DNA of 64,000 nucleotides, taken from contig JAILES010000063.1 in assembly GCA_024687205.1 (NCBI GenBank), forward strand, positions 58,508 to 122,507, read 5' to 3'. Both the position numbers and the translations under genes were made by a program. Positions 8,216 to 15,180 of this stretch are shown piece after piece (the stretch's first letter is position 1; every line of letters starts with the position of its first letter). The notes under the pieces were generated by a model. It was not told the origin of the DNA. It was given only the letters and a program-made list of their open reading frames with translations, and ran no database searches. Source of the DNA: Lachnospiraceae bacterium (GTDB lineage: Bacteria > Bacillota > Clostridia > Lachnospirales > Lachnospiraceae).

Positions 8216-8866
8216 ATGAAACACAAACGGCTTAACAGAGATGGCTGGGGCTTCCAATATTATCCCTATTACCAGCTGAGGATAGATGATCCGGTCTTTA
8301 AGGGAACAGCGTGCCTGATAAAGCTGACGGATGGTGAAGCAAATTATTGGAATACGCCGAAAGCAGGCAGGATACAGGTAACGGGAAGCGGTATGTCCTG
8401 GCTGGAACTGATCCCGGACAATGCATATCATGTGATAACGGTCAAGTATTTCCCCGAAGGTTCTCATGATCCGGAAAGAAAGGCTTATCCTGTTCCTGCT
8501 GATGAAAAATATCAGCCTTCGGTATGGTATGTGGATATAATAGAAGGGATCGAATATGATGATCATGGCATAGCCGTATTTATTGATAAATATCTTGATT
8601 TGATCTTCACTCCGGAAGGTGATATCAAGATTGATGACAGAGATGAACTGGAGGCTGCATTTTCATCCGGTGAATTATCGAAAGAACAATATGATGCGGC
8701 ACTTGTGGAATGCGATATGATCCTTCGGGAGTATAGTGAAAACATCCGTAAAACGGACGAATGGTGTGCGAAGGTTATGAGACTGGTTGAAAAAAGAATA
8801 GCTGCGGGAGAACCGATAAAGGAATGCCGCGAAGTCAAGGAACTGAAGGATTGTAACGTCGGCTGA
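8216..8866 (+). CDS. DUF402 domain protein
   Basis: 216 residues. WYVDIIEGIEY at about 104-114 followed by FIDKYLDLIFTPEGD and DDRDELEAAFSSGEL is the pattern of DUF402 proteins, some of which are nucleoside di/triphosphate phosphatases or RNA-associated (FAU-1-like). The reaction here is inference. The start lies 12 bases after a partial REP core, with SD AAAAGGAG. An extra C-terminal helix (170-216) with two Cys extends beyond the usual domain. Confidence 0.65.
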   Translation: MKHKRLNRDGWGFQYYPYYQLRIDDPVFKGTACLIKLTDGEANYWNTPKAGRIQVTGSGMSWLELIPDNAYHVITVKYFPEGSHDPERKAYPVPADEKYQPSVWYVDIIEGIEYDDHGIAVFIDKYLDLIFTPEGDIKIDDRDELEAAFSSGELSKEQYDAALVECDMILREYSENIRKTDEWCAKVMRLVEKRIAAGEPIKECREVKELKDCNVG

Positions 8867-8878
8867 AAGGGATAAGTG

Positions 8879-9613
8879 ATGGACTATATTGAATATGCTA
8901 AACAAACAAGCAGCAACAGGGTATATCCGTTATCCATAGCCGAAGGATATCAGTGCGGGGATATTATCGCAGATAATGTGAATGATCTTCAGTGTATTTT
9001 GTTTTGGCATTATTGCGGATTTGCATATCTTTCCGGAAAGCTGACAGAATCATTCCTTAACAGGATATATGAGGATTACTTCTGTACTGTGGCAAAGCGG
9101 CGATTTGTACTCATTACTGATGATGAAAAGGTTAAGCAGTTCTTTGAGGGAAAAGATGGACTGGTCATGGATCAGCGGAAAGAATACTGCTTCGGTAATG
9201 ATGGAATTTTTTCTGAAGAGGATTTTAATACAGAGCTAAGGGTCGAAAGAACAGATGATTCTAACATAGAGTTTATACAGGGAAGGATAGTCCCGGCTTT
9301 TTCCTGGGATTCATCTGATGCATTTCTTAAGAACGGTTTCGGATACGTCGCAATGGACGGGGATAAGTATGCGGCTGTGGCATTTTCTGCTGCAGTGAGT
9401 TCCGAAGAAGTGGATATAGGCGTGGAAACAAATGAAGCTTATCGTAATCGTGGCTTAGCTAAGATACTGGCAAGGTATATGATACGTGAAATATCGGCAG
9501 ACGGAAAAACTCCGGTATGGGCGCATGCAGCCGGTAATACTGCTTCCATGAGAACAGCGCTGGAAGTGGGATTTAAGGAAATCCATTGTAATACTGTCAT
9601 CAGGAAGGCTTGA
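8879..9613 (+). CDS. GNAT acetyltransferase, GNAT_acetyltran (ZmaR-like) type
   Basis: 244 residues from ATG 8879; GTG 8876 is directly upstream. The N-terminal half (1-120) is the extra domain of GNAT_acetyltran-type proteins, and the C-terminal half has the loop AYRNRGLAK at about 186-194 and helix NTASMRTALEVGF. This family includes zwittermicin A resistance acetyltransferases, but function is not transferable at this distance. The stop overlaps the next gene's upstream TTG codon, so translation is probably coupled. Confidence 0.7.
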   Translation: MDYIEYAKQTSSNRVYPLSIAEGYQCGDIIADNVNDLQCILFWHYCGFAYLSGKLTESFLNRIYEDYFCTVAKRRFVLITDDEKVKQFFEGKDGLVMDQRKEYCFGNDGIFSEEDFNTELRVERTDDSNIEFIQGRIVPAFSWDSSDAFLKNGFGYVAMDGDKYAAVAFSAAVSSEEVDIGVETNEAYRNRGLAKILARYMIREISADGKTPVWAHAAGNTASMRTALEVGFKEIHCNTVIRKA

Positions 9614-9615
9614 TA

Positions 9616-10431
9616 ATGAAGATACGTGAACTGAAAATGTCGGAAGCAGAACTTCTGAAAGATTTCCTGTATGAAGCGATATTTATTCCTGAAGGTGTGG
9701 AACCACCGGATCCTACTATCATTGAATTACCGGAACTAAGATTGTATTACGAAGATTTCGGAAAAGGAAAAGCTGATCTTTGCCTTGTTTGCGAAGAGGA
9801 CGGAAGGGTAGTCGGTGCAGTCTGGACCAGGATCATGAATGATTACGGGCATGTAGATGACGATACGCCATCTTTTGCAATCTCTTTATATAAGGAATAC
9901 AGGGGCAGAGGCGTCGGAACAAAACTCATGTATGCTATGCTTGAACTGCTCAGATCAAAAGGCTATAAAAGGGCTTCGCTGGCTGTGCAGAAAGCAAACT
10001 ATGCCGTACGCATGTATGAAAAAGTCGGCTTTCGTATCACGGATCAGAATGATGAAGAGTATATCATGGTATATGATGACAACCGATCAGGGGGACGGTT
10101 CTATGATCTTGTTAAAAAGATACCGTCCGGACAAGTTGCAACATACGGCCAGATAGCGGAGCTTGCCGGAAACAGGAAGCTTGCCCGTGTAGTCGGCAAC
10201 CTACTTCACAGAAATCCGGATCCGGATAATATCCCCTGCTATCGGGTGGTCAATGCAAAAGGAGAGCTGGCGGAGAATTTCGCTTTCGGCGGAGCCGGGG
10301 CGCAGAAAAAACTTCTGGAAGAGGAAGGCGTAGTGGTGGAAGACGGAAGGGTAAACCTGAATTTGTTTCAGTGGAAACCAACCGGGGGAACCAACCGGGG
10401 GGACGGTTCTCTGATTGGCCTGGGAAAATAA
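9616..10431 (+). CDS. GNAT-alkyltransferase-like (MGMT/ATL) fusion joined through a REP sequence
   Basis: 271 residues from ATG 9616. The GNAT domain (1-154) has YRGRGVGTK at 95-103. Residues 156-163 (NRSGGRFY) are read from a REP-like palindrome at 10083-10110. Residues 163-255 are an O6-alkylguanine transferase/ATL domain: FYDLVKKIP, VATYGQIAELAG, RNPDPDNIPCYRV, FAFGG. The active-site region reads PCYR, retaining Cys about 207 but with Tyr in place of the PCHR histidine. The tail PTGGTNRGDGSLIGLGK comes from another REP copy. A separate start for the second domain is not visible. Guanine repair or damage recognition is known for the family; activity of this fusion is unknown. Confidence 0.8.
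   Translation: MKIRELKMSEAELLKDFLYEAIFIPEGVEPPDPTIIELPELRLYYEDFGKGKADLCLVCEEDGRVVGAVWTRIMNDYGHVDDDTPSFAISLYKEYRGRGVGTKLMYAMLELLRSKGYKRASLAVQKANYAVRMYEKVGFRITDQNDEEYIMVYDDNRSGGRFYDLVKKIPSGQVATYGQIAELAGNRKLARVVGNLLHRNPDPDNIPCYRVVNAKGELAENFAFGGAGAQKKLLEEEGVVVEDGRVNLNLFQWKPTGGTNRGDGSLIGLGK
10083..10110. repeat. REP-like copy 3, inside a coding region
   Basis: Reverse-orientation copy CCGATCAG followed by the GGGGACGGTTCT core, with a diverged right end (ATGATCTT in place of CTGATCGG). It is translated as the linker between the GNAT and MGMT-like domains. Confidence 0.8.
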
Positions 10432-10496
10432 AGGTTTCAGAGTGGTTGAGGAGGGATTTTGCACTGAAATCAACCGGAGAACCGTCCCCCAGATTG
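10379..10496. repeat. REP-like copies 4 and 5, inverted pair
   Basis: Copy 4 (10379-10418, reverse orientation) carries a local duplication of AACCAACCGGGGG and encodes the C-terminal tail of the GNAT-MGMT protein. Copy 5 (10471-10496, forward) is followed immediately by AAAAGGAG, the SD of the Nudix gene at 10511. The inverted arrangement about 50 bp apart resembles a REPIN. Confidence 0.8.
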
Positions 10497-10510
10497 AAAA
10501 GGAGAATAAT

Positions 10511-11008
10511 ATGGAATACTGGGATCTTTATGATGCTGAGCGGAAGCCTCTTGGGCGCACACATGCACGGGGAGAAAAATTCGGAGAAGGTGAATACTAT
10601 GTATGTTGTGAAATCTGGGTGCGCAATAAAGAAGGATGCTTTCTTACTACAAAACGTCATCCGGATAAAACTGCCGGCAATAAGTGGGAGTTTGTGGGAG
10701 GCGGAACACTTGCTGGAGAGACTACTCTTGATTCGGCTGTGAGAGAGCTTTTCGAGGAGACCGGTATAGTTATTGATAAGAGTGAATTAAGGCTTTTGAC
10801 TACCGATGCAAAGAAAAACTATTTTCTCGATATTTATCTTGTGAAAAAAGACGTAGATATAAAAGATGTGATTCTTCAACCGGAAGAAACTACTGATGCC
10901 AAATGGTCATCGGATGAAGACATCAAGGACATGGTAGCATCAGGTGAATTTGCATATTCTGTGGGAGTACGGTATGGAAAGTATCGGGAACTGTGTTGGG
11001 AGGTGTGA
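10511..11008 (+). CDS. Nudix hydrolase
   Basis: 165 residues from ATG 10511, 14 bases after a REP copy. The Nudix box is complete: from GGGTLAGE at about 62 through REL and FEETGI near 84, matching G-x5-E-x7-REUxEExGU. The N-terminus (WDLYDAERKPLGRTHARGE) resembles the isopentenyl-diphosphate isomerase/YfcD-like branch of Nudix proteins. The substrate is not predictable. It ends just before the XRE gene. Confidence 0.85.
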   Translation: MEYWDLYDAERKPLGRTHARGEKFGEGEYYVCCEIWVRNKEGCFLTTKRHPDKTAGNKWEFVGGGTLAGETTLDSAVRELFEETGIVIDKSELRLLTTDAKKNYFLDIYLVKKDVDIKDVILQPEETTDAKWSSDEDIKDMVASGEFAYSVGVRYGKYRELCWEV

Positions 11009-11010
11009 TA

Positions 11011-11349
11011 ATGGTATCAATTGATATGAATAAAACAGGGCTTAGGATTAAAGAATGTGTTTATGACGCCGGCTACAGCGTTAAGTTTATACAGGAATAC
11101 TTAGGGCTTTCCTGTCCGCAACCAATTTACAGATGGTATAAGGGAAAGATACTGCCATCGATAGATAATCTGTTGAGATTAAGTGAATTGTTAAATATTC
11201 ATATGGAGGATCTACTGGTTAAGAGTAAAGAAACTATTCATATCTTTGAGGTAATGTCTTCAAATCATCGGCCGAGCATATTAAAACGCTTGTTATCGTA
11301 TTATACAGAAGTATCCGGATGGTCTGATTTTGGACTATCCGTCCAATGA
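11011..11349 (+). CDS. XRE-family helix-turn-helix regulator
   Basis: 112 residues from ATG 11011 (SD GGAGGT, next to the Nudix stop). The helix-turn-helix spans about 10-65, reading LRIKECVYDAGYSVKFIQEY and then IYRWYKGKILPSIDNLLRLS, followed by a short basic C-terminal tail. The usual Q-x3-A core residue pattern is weak, but the spacing fits HTH_3/XRE. It may regulate the preceding Nudix or upstream genes; targets unknown. Confidence 0.65.
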   Translation: MVSIDMNKTGLRIKECVYDAGYSVKFIQEYLGLSCPQPIYRWYKGKILPSIDNLLRLSELLNIHMEDLLVKSKETIHIFEVMSSNHRPSILKRLLSYYTEVSGWSDFGLSVQ

Positions 11350-11374
11350 CATTAAGTAAGGCATGATTTATCCT

Positions 11375-11479
11375 CAATCAGAGGGACGGTTCTGTGATCG
11401 TCACGAGAACATGGGACTTTTTCTGCGGATGAAGTGGTAATTTGGCCCAAATTCAATCGGAGAACCGTCCCCGTGATTG
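11375..11479. repeat. REP-like copies 6 and 7: inverted pair (REPIN-like) before the RAYT gene
   Basis: Copy 6 (11375-11400) is in reverse and copy 7 (11454-11479) in forward orientation, with 53 bases between them. Copy 7 has the best terminal symmetry in the window, with CAATC and GATTG as perfect arms. The pair immediately precedes the transposase gene, the usual position of REP pairs next to their RAYT. Confidence 0.85.
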
Positions 11480-11494
11480 AAGGGAGGAATGATC

Positions 11495-12250
11495 ATGCCA
11501 AGAAAAGCCAGAGAAAAAGCAAAAAGCGGGATATATCATGTGATGCTTAGGGGGATAAATCATCAACAGATCTTTGAGGAAGAAGATGATTATCAGGTAT
11601 TTCTGCGAATATTGCGTAAATGCAAAAGAGTAAGCGGATTTAAGCTCCTGGCCTATTGCCTGATGGGGAATCATATACATCTGCTTATCAAGGAAAATGA
11701 GGAAAGGCTTGAACTGATACTTAAGCGAATAGGAGTCAGATTTGTCAGGTGGTATAATCAGAAATACCAGAGAAGCGGGCATTTGTTCCAGGACCGGTTT
11801 AAAAGTGAAGTTGTGGATGATGAAAGATACCTGATCACCGTGATCGCTTATATCCATCAGAATCCTGTGAAAGCAGGTATATGTATGAATCCGGAGGAGT
11901 ATCGATACAGCAGTTACAGAGAATACCAAAAGTATCATTCGTTGGTGGATATGGATTATGTGGAAAGCATCATTTCGCGGGAGACTATAGTATCATACAC
12001 CAAAGCAATCGTAGATAAGCAATGTCTGGAAATAGGCGAAAAAACTGTCTTTGGTGTAACGGATCTAAAAGCTAAGGAGATGATCATAGATATTGCCGGG
12101 CTGGATGATACTACGGAGCTTAAAGAGATAGAAAAGTGTAAAAGACAGAGAATTATAAAATCATTAAATGTACATGGATTAACCATGCGTCAGATCAGTC
12201 GATTAACTGGAATATCTTATTATACAGTCAGAAAGGCAATCGTTGGATAA
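11495..12250 (+). CDS. REP-associated tyrosine transposase (RAYT, Y1_Tnp family)
   Basis: 252 residues from ATG 11495 (SD GGGAGGA; ATG 11489 and TTG 11477 are in frame but too close to or upstream of the SD). The HUH motif is GNHIHLLI, the catalytic Tyr is in AYIHQNPVKAG, and the N-terminus PRKAREKAKSGIYHVMLRG is typical of TnpA_REP proteins. The C-terminus carries a helix-turn-helix (GLTMRQISRLTGISYYTVRK). RAYTs nick and mobilise REP hairpins as single-copy, domesticated relatives of IS200/IS605 transposases. It is flanked upstream by an inverted REP pair. The frame is intact, so it may still be active. Confidence 0.92.
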   Translation: MPRKAREKAKSGIYHVMLRGINHQQIFEEEDDYQVFLRILRKCKRVSGFKLLAYCLMGNHIHLLIKENEERLELILKRIGVRFVRWYNQKYQRSGHLFQDRFKSEVVDDERYLITVIAYIHQNPVKAGICMNPEEYRYSSYREYQKYHSLVDMDYVESIISRETIVSYTKAIVDKQCLEIGEKTVFGVTDLKAKEMIIDIAGLDDTTELKEIEKCKRQRIIKSLNVHGLTMRQISRLTGISYYTVRKAIVG

Positions 12251-12292
12251 GGTGGGGATAAAAAGGGAGCAAAGCCTGAGAGGTATCGTGAA

Positions 12293-12775
12293 ATGGATAT
12301 AGATGATTATATAGAATTGTATAAAAGCGGCGGATATATCAGGGAAATGCGTAAGTATGTGGGGCATGCTCCTGTGATGACCTGTGCCTGCGGTGTGATT
12401 ATAGAAAATGACAAGGGAGAGATTCTGCTGCAGAAAAGAAAGGATAACGGCTGCTGGGCTATCATCGGCGGTTCCATGGAAATGGGAGAGACTTTTGAGG
12501 AAACCGTAAGGAGAGAGACCAGGGAGGAATCCGGTCTGACTTTAGGTGGGCTGGAAGTGTTTCAGCTTTATTCGGGCAGGGATCGGATAATAGAGTATCC
12601 TAACGGAGATATATGCTTTGGTTCCGGAATAGTTTTTATAACAAAGGAATACGAAGGCGAAATAGTAAATGATCCGGAAGAAGTATTGGAGCACCGCTTC
12701 TTTAACAGAAGGGAACTGCCGGAAAACCTGAATGGATATGATAGAGATATAATACTTGAATGGGCAGGCAGATAA
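12293..12775 (+). CDS. Nudix hydrolase
   Basis: 160 residues. The complete Nudix box runs from GGSMEMGE (about 59) through TREESGL (about 81). The N-terminal stretch IREMRKYVGHAPVMTCACGVII places it among ADP-ribose/MutT-like Nudix proteins. Two tandem REP copies begin six bases after its stop. It starts 42 bases after the RAYT gene. Confidence 0.85.
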   Translation: MDIDDYIELYKSGGYIREMRKYVGHAPVMTCACGVIIENDKGEILLQKRKDNGCWAIIGGSMEMGETFEETVRRETREESGLTLGGLEVFQLYSGRDRIIEYPNGDICFGSGIVFITKEYEGEIVNDPEEVLEHRFFNRRELPENLNGYDRDIILEWAGR

Positions 12776-12780
12776 GAAAT

Positions 12781-12838
12781 CAACCGGGGAACCGTCCCCG
12801 TGATTGAGAAATTAACCGGGGAACCGTCCCCGTGATTG
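12781..12838. repeat. REP-like copies 8 and 9, tandem direct repeat
   Basis: Two forward copies (12781-12806 and 12813-12838), nearly identical, separated by six bases. Each has the hairpin core GGGGAACCGTCCCC with outer arms near CAACC/TAACC and GATTG. The second copy contains a GTG in frame with the glycosylase gene. Confidence 0.9.
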
Positions 12839-13350
12839 AAAGAGAGTATAAGAATTTGATACAACATCCGATACCTCCGTTTTTTGATAAGAATTCAAAG
12901 ATACTGATCCTCGGAAGCTTTCCGTCGGTAAAATCCAGGGAGCAGATGTTTTTCTATGGGCACCCACAGAACCGCTTCTGGAAAGTGGCTGCGGCGGTAT
13001 TCGAACAGGACGTTCCTCAGAGTGTAGCTGAAAAGAAAGAGTTCTTAAAACGTAATAACATGGCAATGTGGGATGTTATAGGCGCATGTGATATAGAAGG
13101 CTCAGCGGATTCTACGATCAAAAATGTGAGACCCAATGACCTTGGTGTTATTTTGGAGAAGGCAGATATCAGAGCGATATTTGTTAACGGTAAGACCGCA
13201 GAGAAATATTACAACAGATATACGAAAGATGTGATCAATCGTACCGCTATATGCCTTCCGTCCACCAGCCCCGCAAATGCAGCGTGGACCTTGGAAAAAT
13301 TGACAGATGTCTGGAAAGTGATCAGGGAGTTTTCAAATGATAAAGCCTGA
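12832..13350 (+). CDS. UDG-superfamily DNA glycosylase (hypoxanthine-DNA glycosylase-like, family 6)
   Basis: 172 residues from GTG 12832, or 164 from TTG 12856. The GTG lies inside a REP copy and has no SD, while TTG 12856 follows AAAGAGAG at the spacing seen for other REP-preceded genes, so the shorter form is favoured. ILILGSFPS (about 25-33), FYGHPQNRFW and the C-terminal LPSTSPANA are the motifs of the Mug/HDG-like glycosylases that excise hypoxanthine or uracil. It overlaps the next gene by 14 bases. Confidence 0.8.
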   Translation: MIEREYKNLIQHPIPPFFDKNSKILILGSFPSVKSREQMFFYGHPQNRFWKVAAAVFEQDVPQSVAEKKEFLKRNNMAMWDVIGACDIEGSADSTIKNVRPNDLGVILEKADIRAIFVNGKTAEKYYNRYTKDVINRTAICLPSTSPANAAWTLEKLTDVWKVIREFSNDKA

Positions 13351-14503
13351 GAGGAATATGAGAGTTTTGATCGTTCCGATGGCAGCTATGGCAGAGACAG
13401 CCGGCCCGGGAAAAAGATGCAGGATCATAGCGAAGCTGTTGTATAAAAATGGGATTGAAGTCGCTACATGCATGGCAAGAGATGTGAACTTTGTCCGGAT
13501 TGACGGTGTTAAAAACTATGAACTTGAGATCCCTACTCCACTCGGAATGCCGGATATGGCAGCCGGTATATTTTTCCCGCTGGTCCAAAAGCTGGGAATA
13601 ACAGCAAAAAAGACGGTAAAAAGCTTTGATCAGGTATTGTATTTTACGGGAAATCTGAATAAACGGTATCTGAAGAAGAGTGTGGAAGATATACGAAAAG
13701 CCATCAGGGATCATAATGCTGATATAGTTTATAGTGAGTTTAATATTTCGGCGATCATTGCTGCTAAGCTTGAAAAAACAAAACTTTTCATCACAGTCAG
13801 TTATCCGACACAAAAAGAGTATGCCTGCGTTCCCGGACTGGCGAAGGGATTAAACCAGCTGCTTTCTGAGCTTGGACTGCCGCTGGTCTCTTCGGCATTG
13901 GAATTGTTTGACCGGGCAGATGAATACTTTTGTCCGAGTATCCCTGAGCTGGAACCATTTCGGGGAAAGAAGGTAAGGTATATCGGAGCATTATGCGCCA
14001 ACATAAATGAAAACCATCCTGCTAAAGCTAAGAATAAGATCCTTGTGTATATGGGAAACGGAACAGTTTCGGCGGCAAAAATGTTCAGGGAAGTAAGCAG
14101 AGCATTTGAAGGATCACCGTATGAGGTTTATATTGCATCGAGTTATCTGAAGGAAGGGGTGCAGGGCAATATCCATGTGGCGAAAAGATGGGATTTTAAC
14201 AGCCTCTTAAATGAAGCGGTCCTGTATATAAACCACGGGGGACAGAACAGCATGATGGACGGACTGATCCACGGTGTTCCGCAGCTGATGGTTCCGGGAA
14301 AAGTTTTTGAAAGAAGGTATAACGCCGGGGCATTGAAAAAAGCGGGAGCCGGGCGGATCCTGGAACATACAGAGTTTGAGGCAAAACGTATCAGGATGCT
14401 GGCCGAAGAGATCATTTCATCAAAAGAGATCACTGAAAATGCAGAAAACATCGGGAGTATGTTACATAGAAAAGACGAAGAGTTTTTAGCACATTTCAGA
14501 TGA
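13337..14503 (+). CDS. Glycosyltransferase, UGT/MGT-like (GT1 type)
   Basis: 388 residues; ATG 13358 is an alternative start with GAGAGG upstream. The protein has two Rossmann-like halves; the C-terminal donor-binding signature is YINHGGQNSMMDGLIHGVPQ at about 297-316, followed by ERRYNAGALKKAGAG. Macrolide glycosyltransferases and sterol/flavonoid UGTs share this signature. No transmembrane segment is evident. The acceptor is unknown; in this array of modifying enzymes, small-molecule glycosylation is a reasonable inference. Confidence 0.8.
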   Translation: MIKPERNMRVLIVPMAAMAETAGPGKRCRIIAKLLYKNGIEVATCMARDVNFVRIDGVKNYELEIPTPLGMPDMAAGIFFPLVQKLGITAKKTVKSFDQVLYFTGNLNKRYLKKSVEDIRKAIRDHNADIVYSEFNISAIIAAKLEKTKLFITVSYPTQKEYACVPGLAKGLNQLLSELGLPLVSSALELFDRADEYFCPSIPELEPFRGKKVRYIGALCANINENHPAKAKNKILVYMGNGTVSAAKMFREVSRAFEGSPYEVYIASSYLKEGVQGNIHVAKRWDFNSLLNEAVLYINHGGQNSMMDGLIHGVPQLMVPGKVFERRYNAGALKKAGAGRILEHTEFEAKRIRMLAEEIISSKEITENAENIGSMLHRKDEEFLAHFR

Positions 14504-14509
14504 TAAAAG

Positions 14510-15166
14510 ATGTCATTGAAGGGAAAACAATATATGACAAGTGAGATAGTTACAAAAATGCGTCAGGAGATCGTGGACAGAAGCAACAGATTTGAAGAGC
14601 ATACAAGAGGCAGCAAAGATGAGTACAACATATACAGAGAACACATCCAATATGTGTATAAATATGTTATTGAGCTCTCAAAAGACAAAGCTGTTGACAG
14701 GGAAGTCCTTGGAATAAGTGCACTGCTTCATGATATTGCCATGACGGATATGACTCTTGACAGAAGCAGACATAACGAATATGGCGCAGATATTGCCGAG
14801 CAGTTATTAAGAGAAAATGCTTATCCTGAAGAGAAGATACAGCTTGTTAAGAAATGTATATTAAATCACAGCAGCAGAAGGGCGGAATACAGAACGACAG
14901 AGGAAGAACGTATTCTGGTTGATGCGGATGGATTGTCCCATTTTGACTCGTACAAAAGTCTGTATTCTCTGGCGCACAAAGTCATGGGATTAAACGATGA
15001 AGAATCGCTAAAGTATATTAAGGACAAGCTTACAAGAGACTATAATGAACTCAGTGATGAGCTGAAACCTCTTGTCAATGATATATATTCAAGCGTAATG
15101 AAAGCAGAATCGATTCGCGAAATCCTGATCGTTAACTATCAACCGGAGAACCGTCCCCGTGATTGA
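14510..15166 (+). CDS. HD-domain phosphohydrolase-like protein with REP-encoded C-terminus
   Basis: 218 residues (alternative start ATG 14534). The HD domain has a metal His in HIQYV near 46, the LLHDIA motif at about 72-77, and NHSSRR further on. HD proteins of this size hydrolyse nucleotides or act as metal-dependent phosphatases. The final residues NYQPENRPRD and the TGA come from REP copy 10 (15140-15165), so the original end has been overwritten or extended. Confidence 0.7.
   Translation: MSLKGKQYMTSEIVTKMRQEIVDRSNRFEEHTRGSKDEYNIYREHIQYVYKYVIELSKDKAVDREVLGISALLHDIAMTDMTLDRSRHNEYGADIAEQLLRENAYPEEKIQLVKKCILNHSSRRAEYRTTEEERILVDADGLSHFDSYKSLYSLAHKVMGLNDEESLKYIKDKLTRDYNELSDELKPLVNDIYSSVMKAESIREILIVNYQPENRPRD
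15140..15165. repeat. REP-like copy 10 (forward)
   Basis: A single forward copy bridging two genes: it encodes the end and stop of the HD protein, and AAAGGAG follows directly as the SD of the methyltransferase starting at 15181. Confidence 0.9.
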
Positions 15167-15180
15167 AAGGAGAAGTGACG

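Noticed and set aside
11375..12250. Complete IS200/IS605 insertion sequence
   Set aside because: The transposase is of the RAYT type with a C-terminal HTH and REP neighbours; no TnpB gene and no IS-like left/right ends are visible.
12781..12838. Possible short CRISPR array from tandem repeats
   Set aside because: Only two repeats with a six-base gap, no spacers of constant length, no cas genes; the units are REP copies found elsewhere singly and in both orientations.
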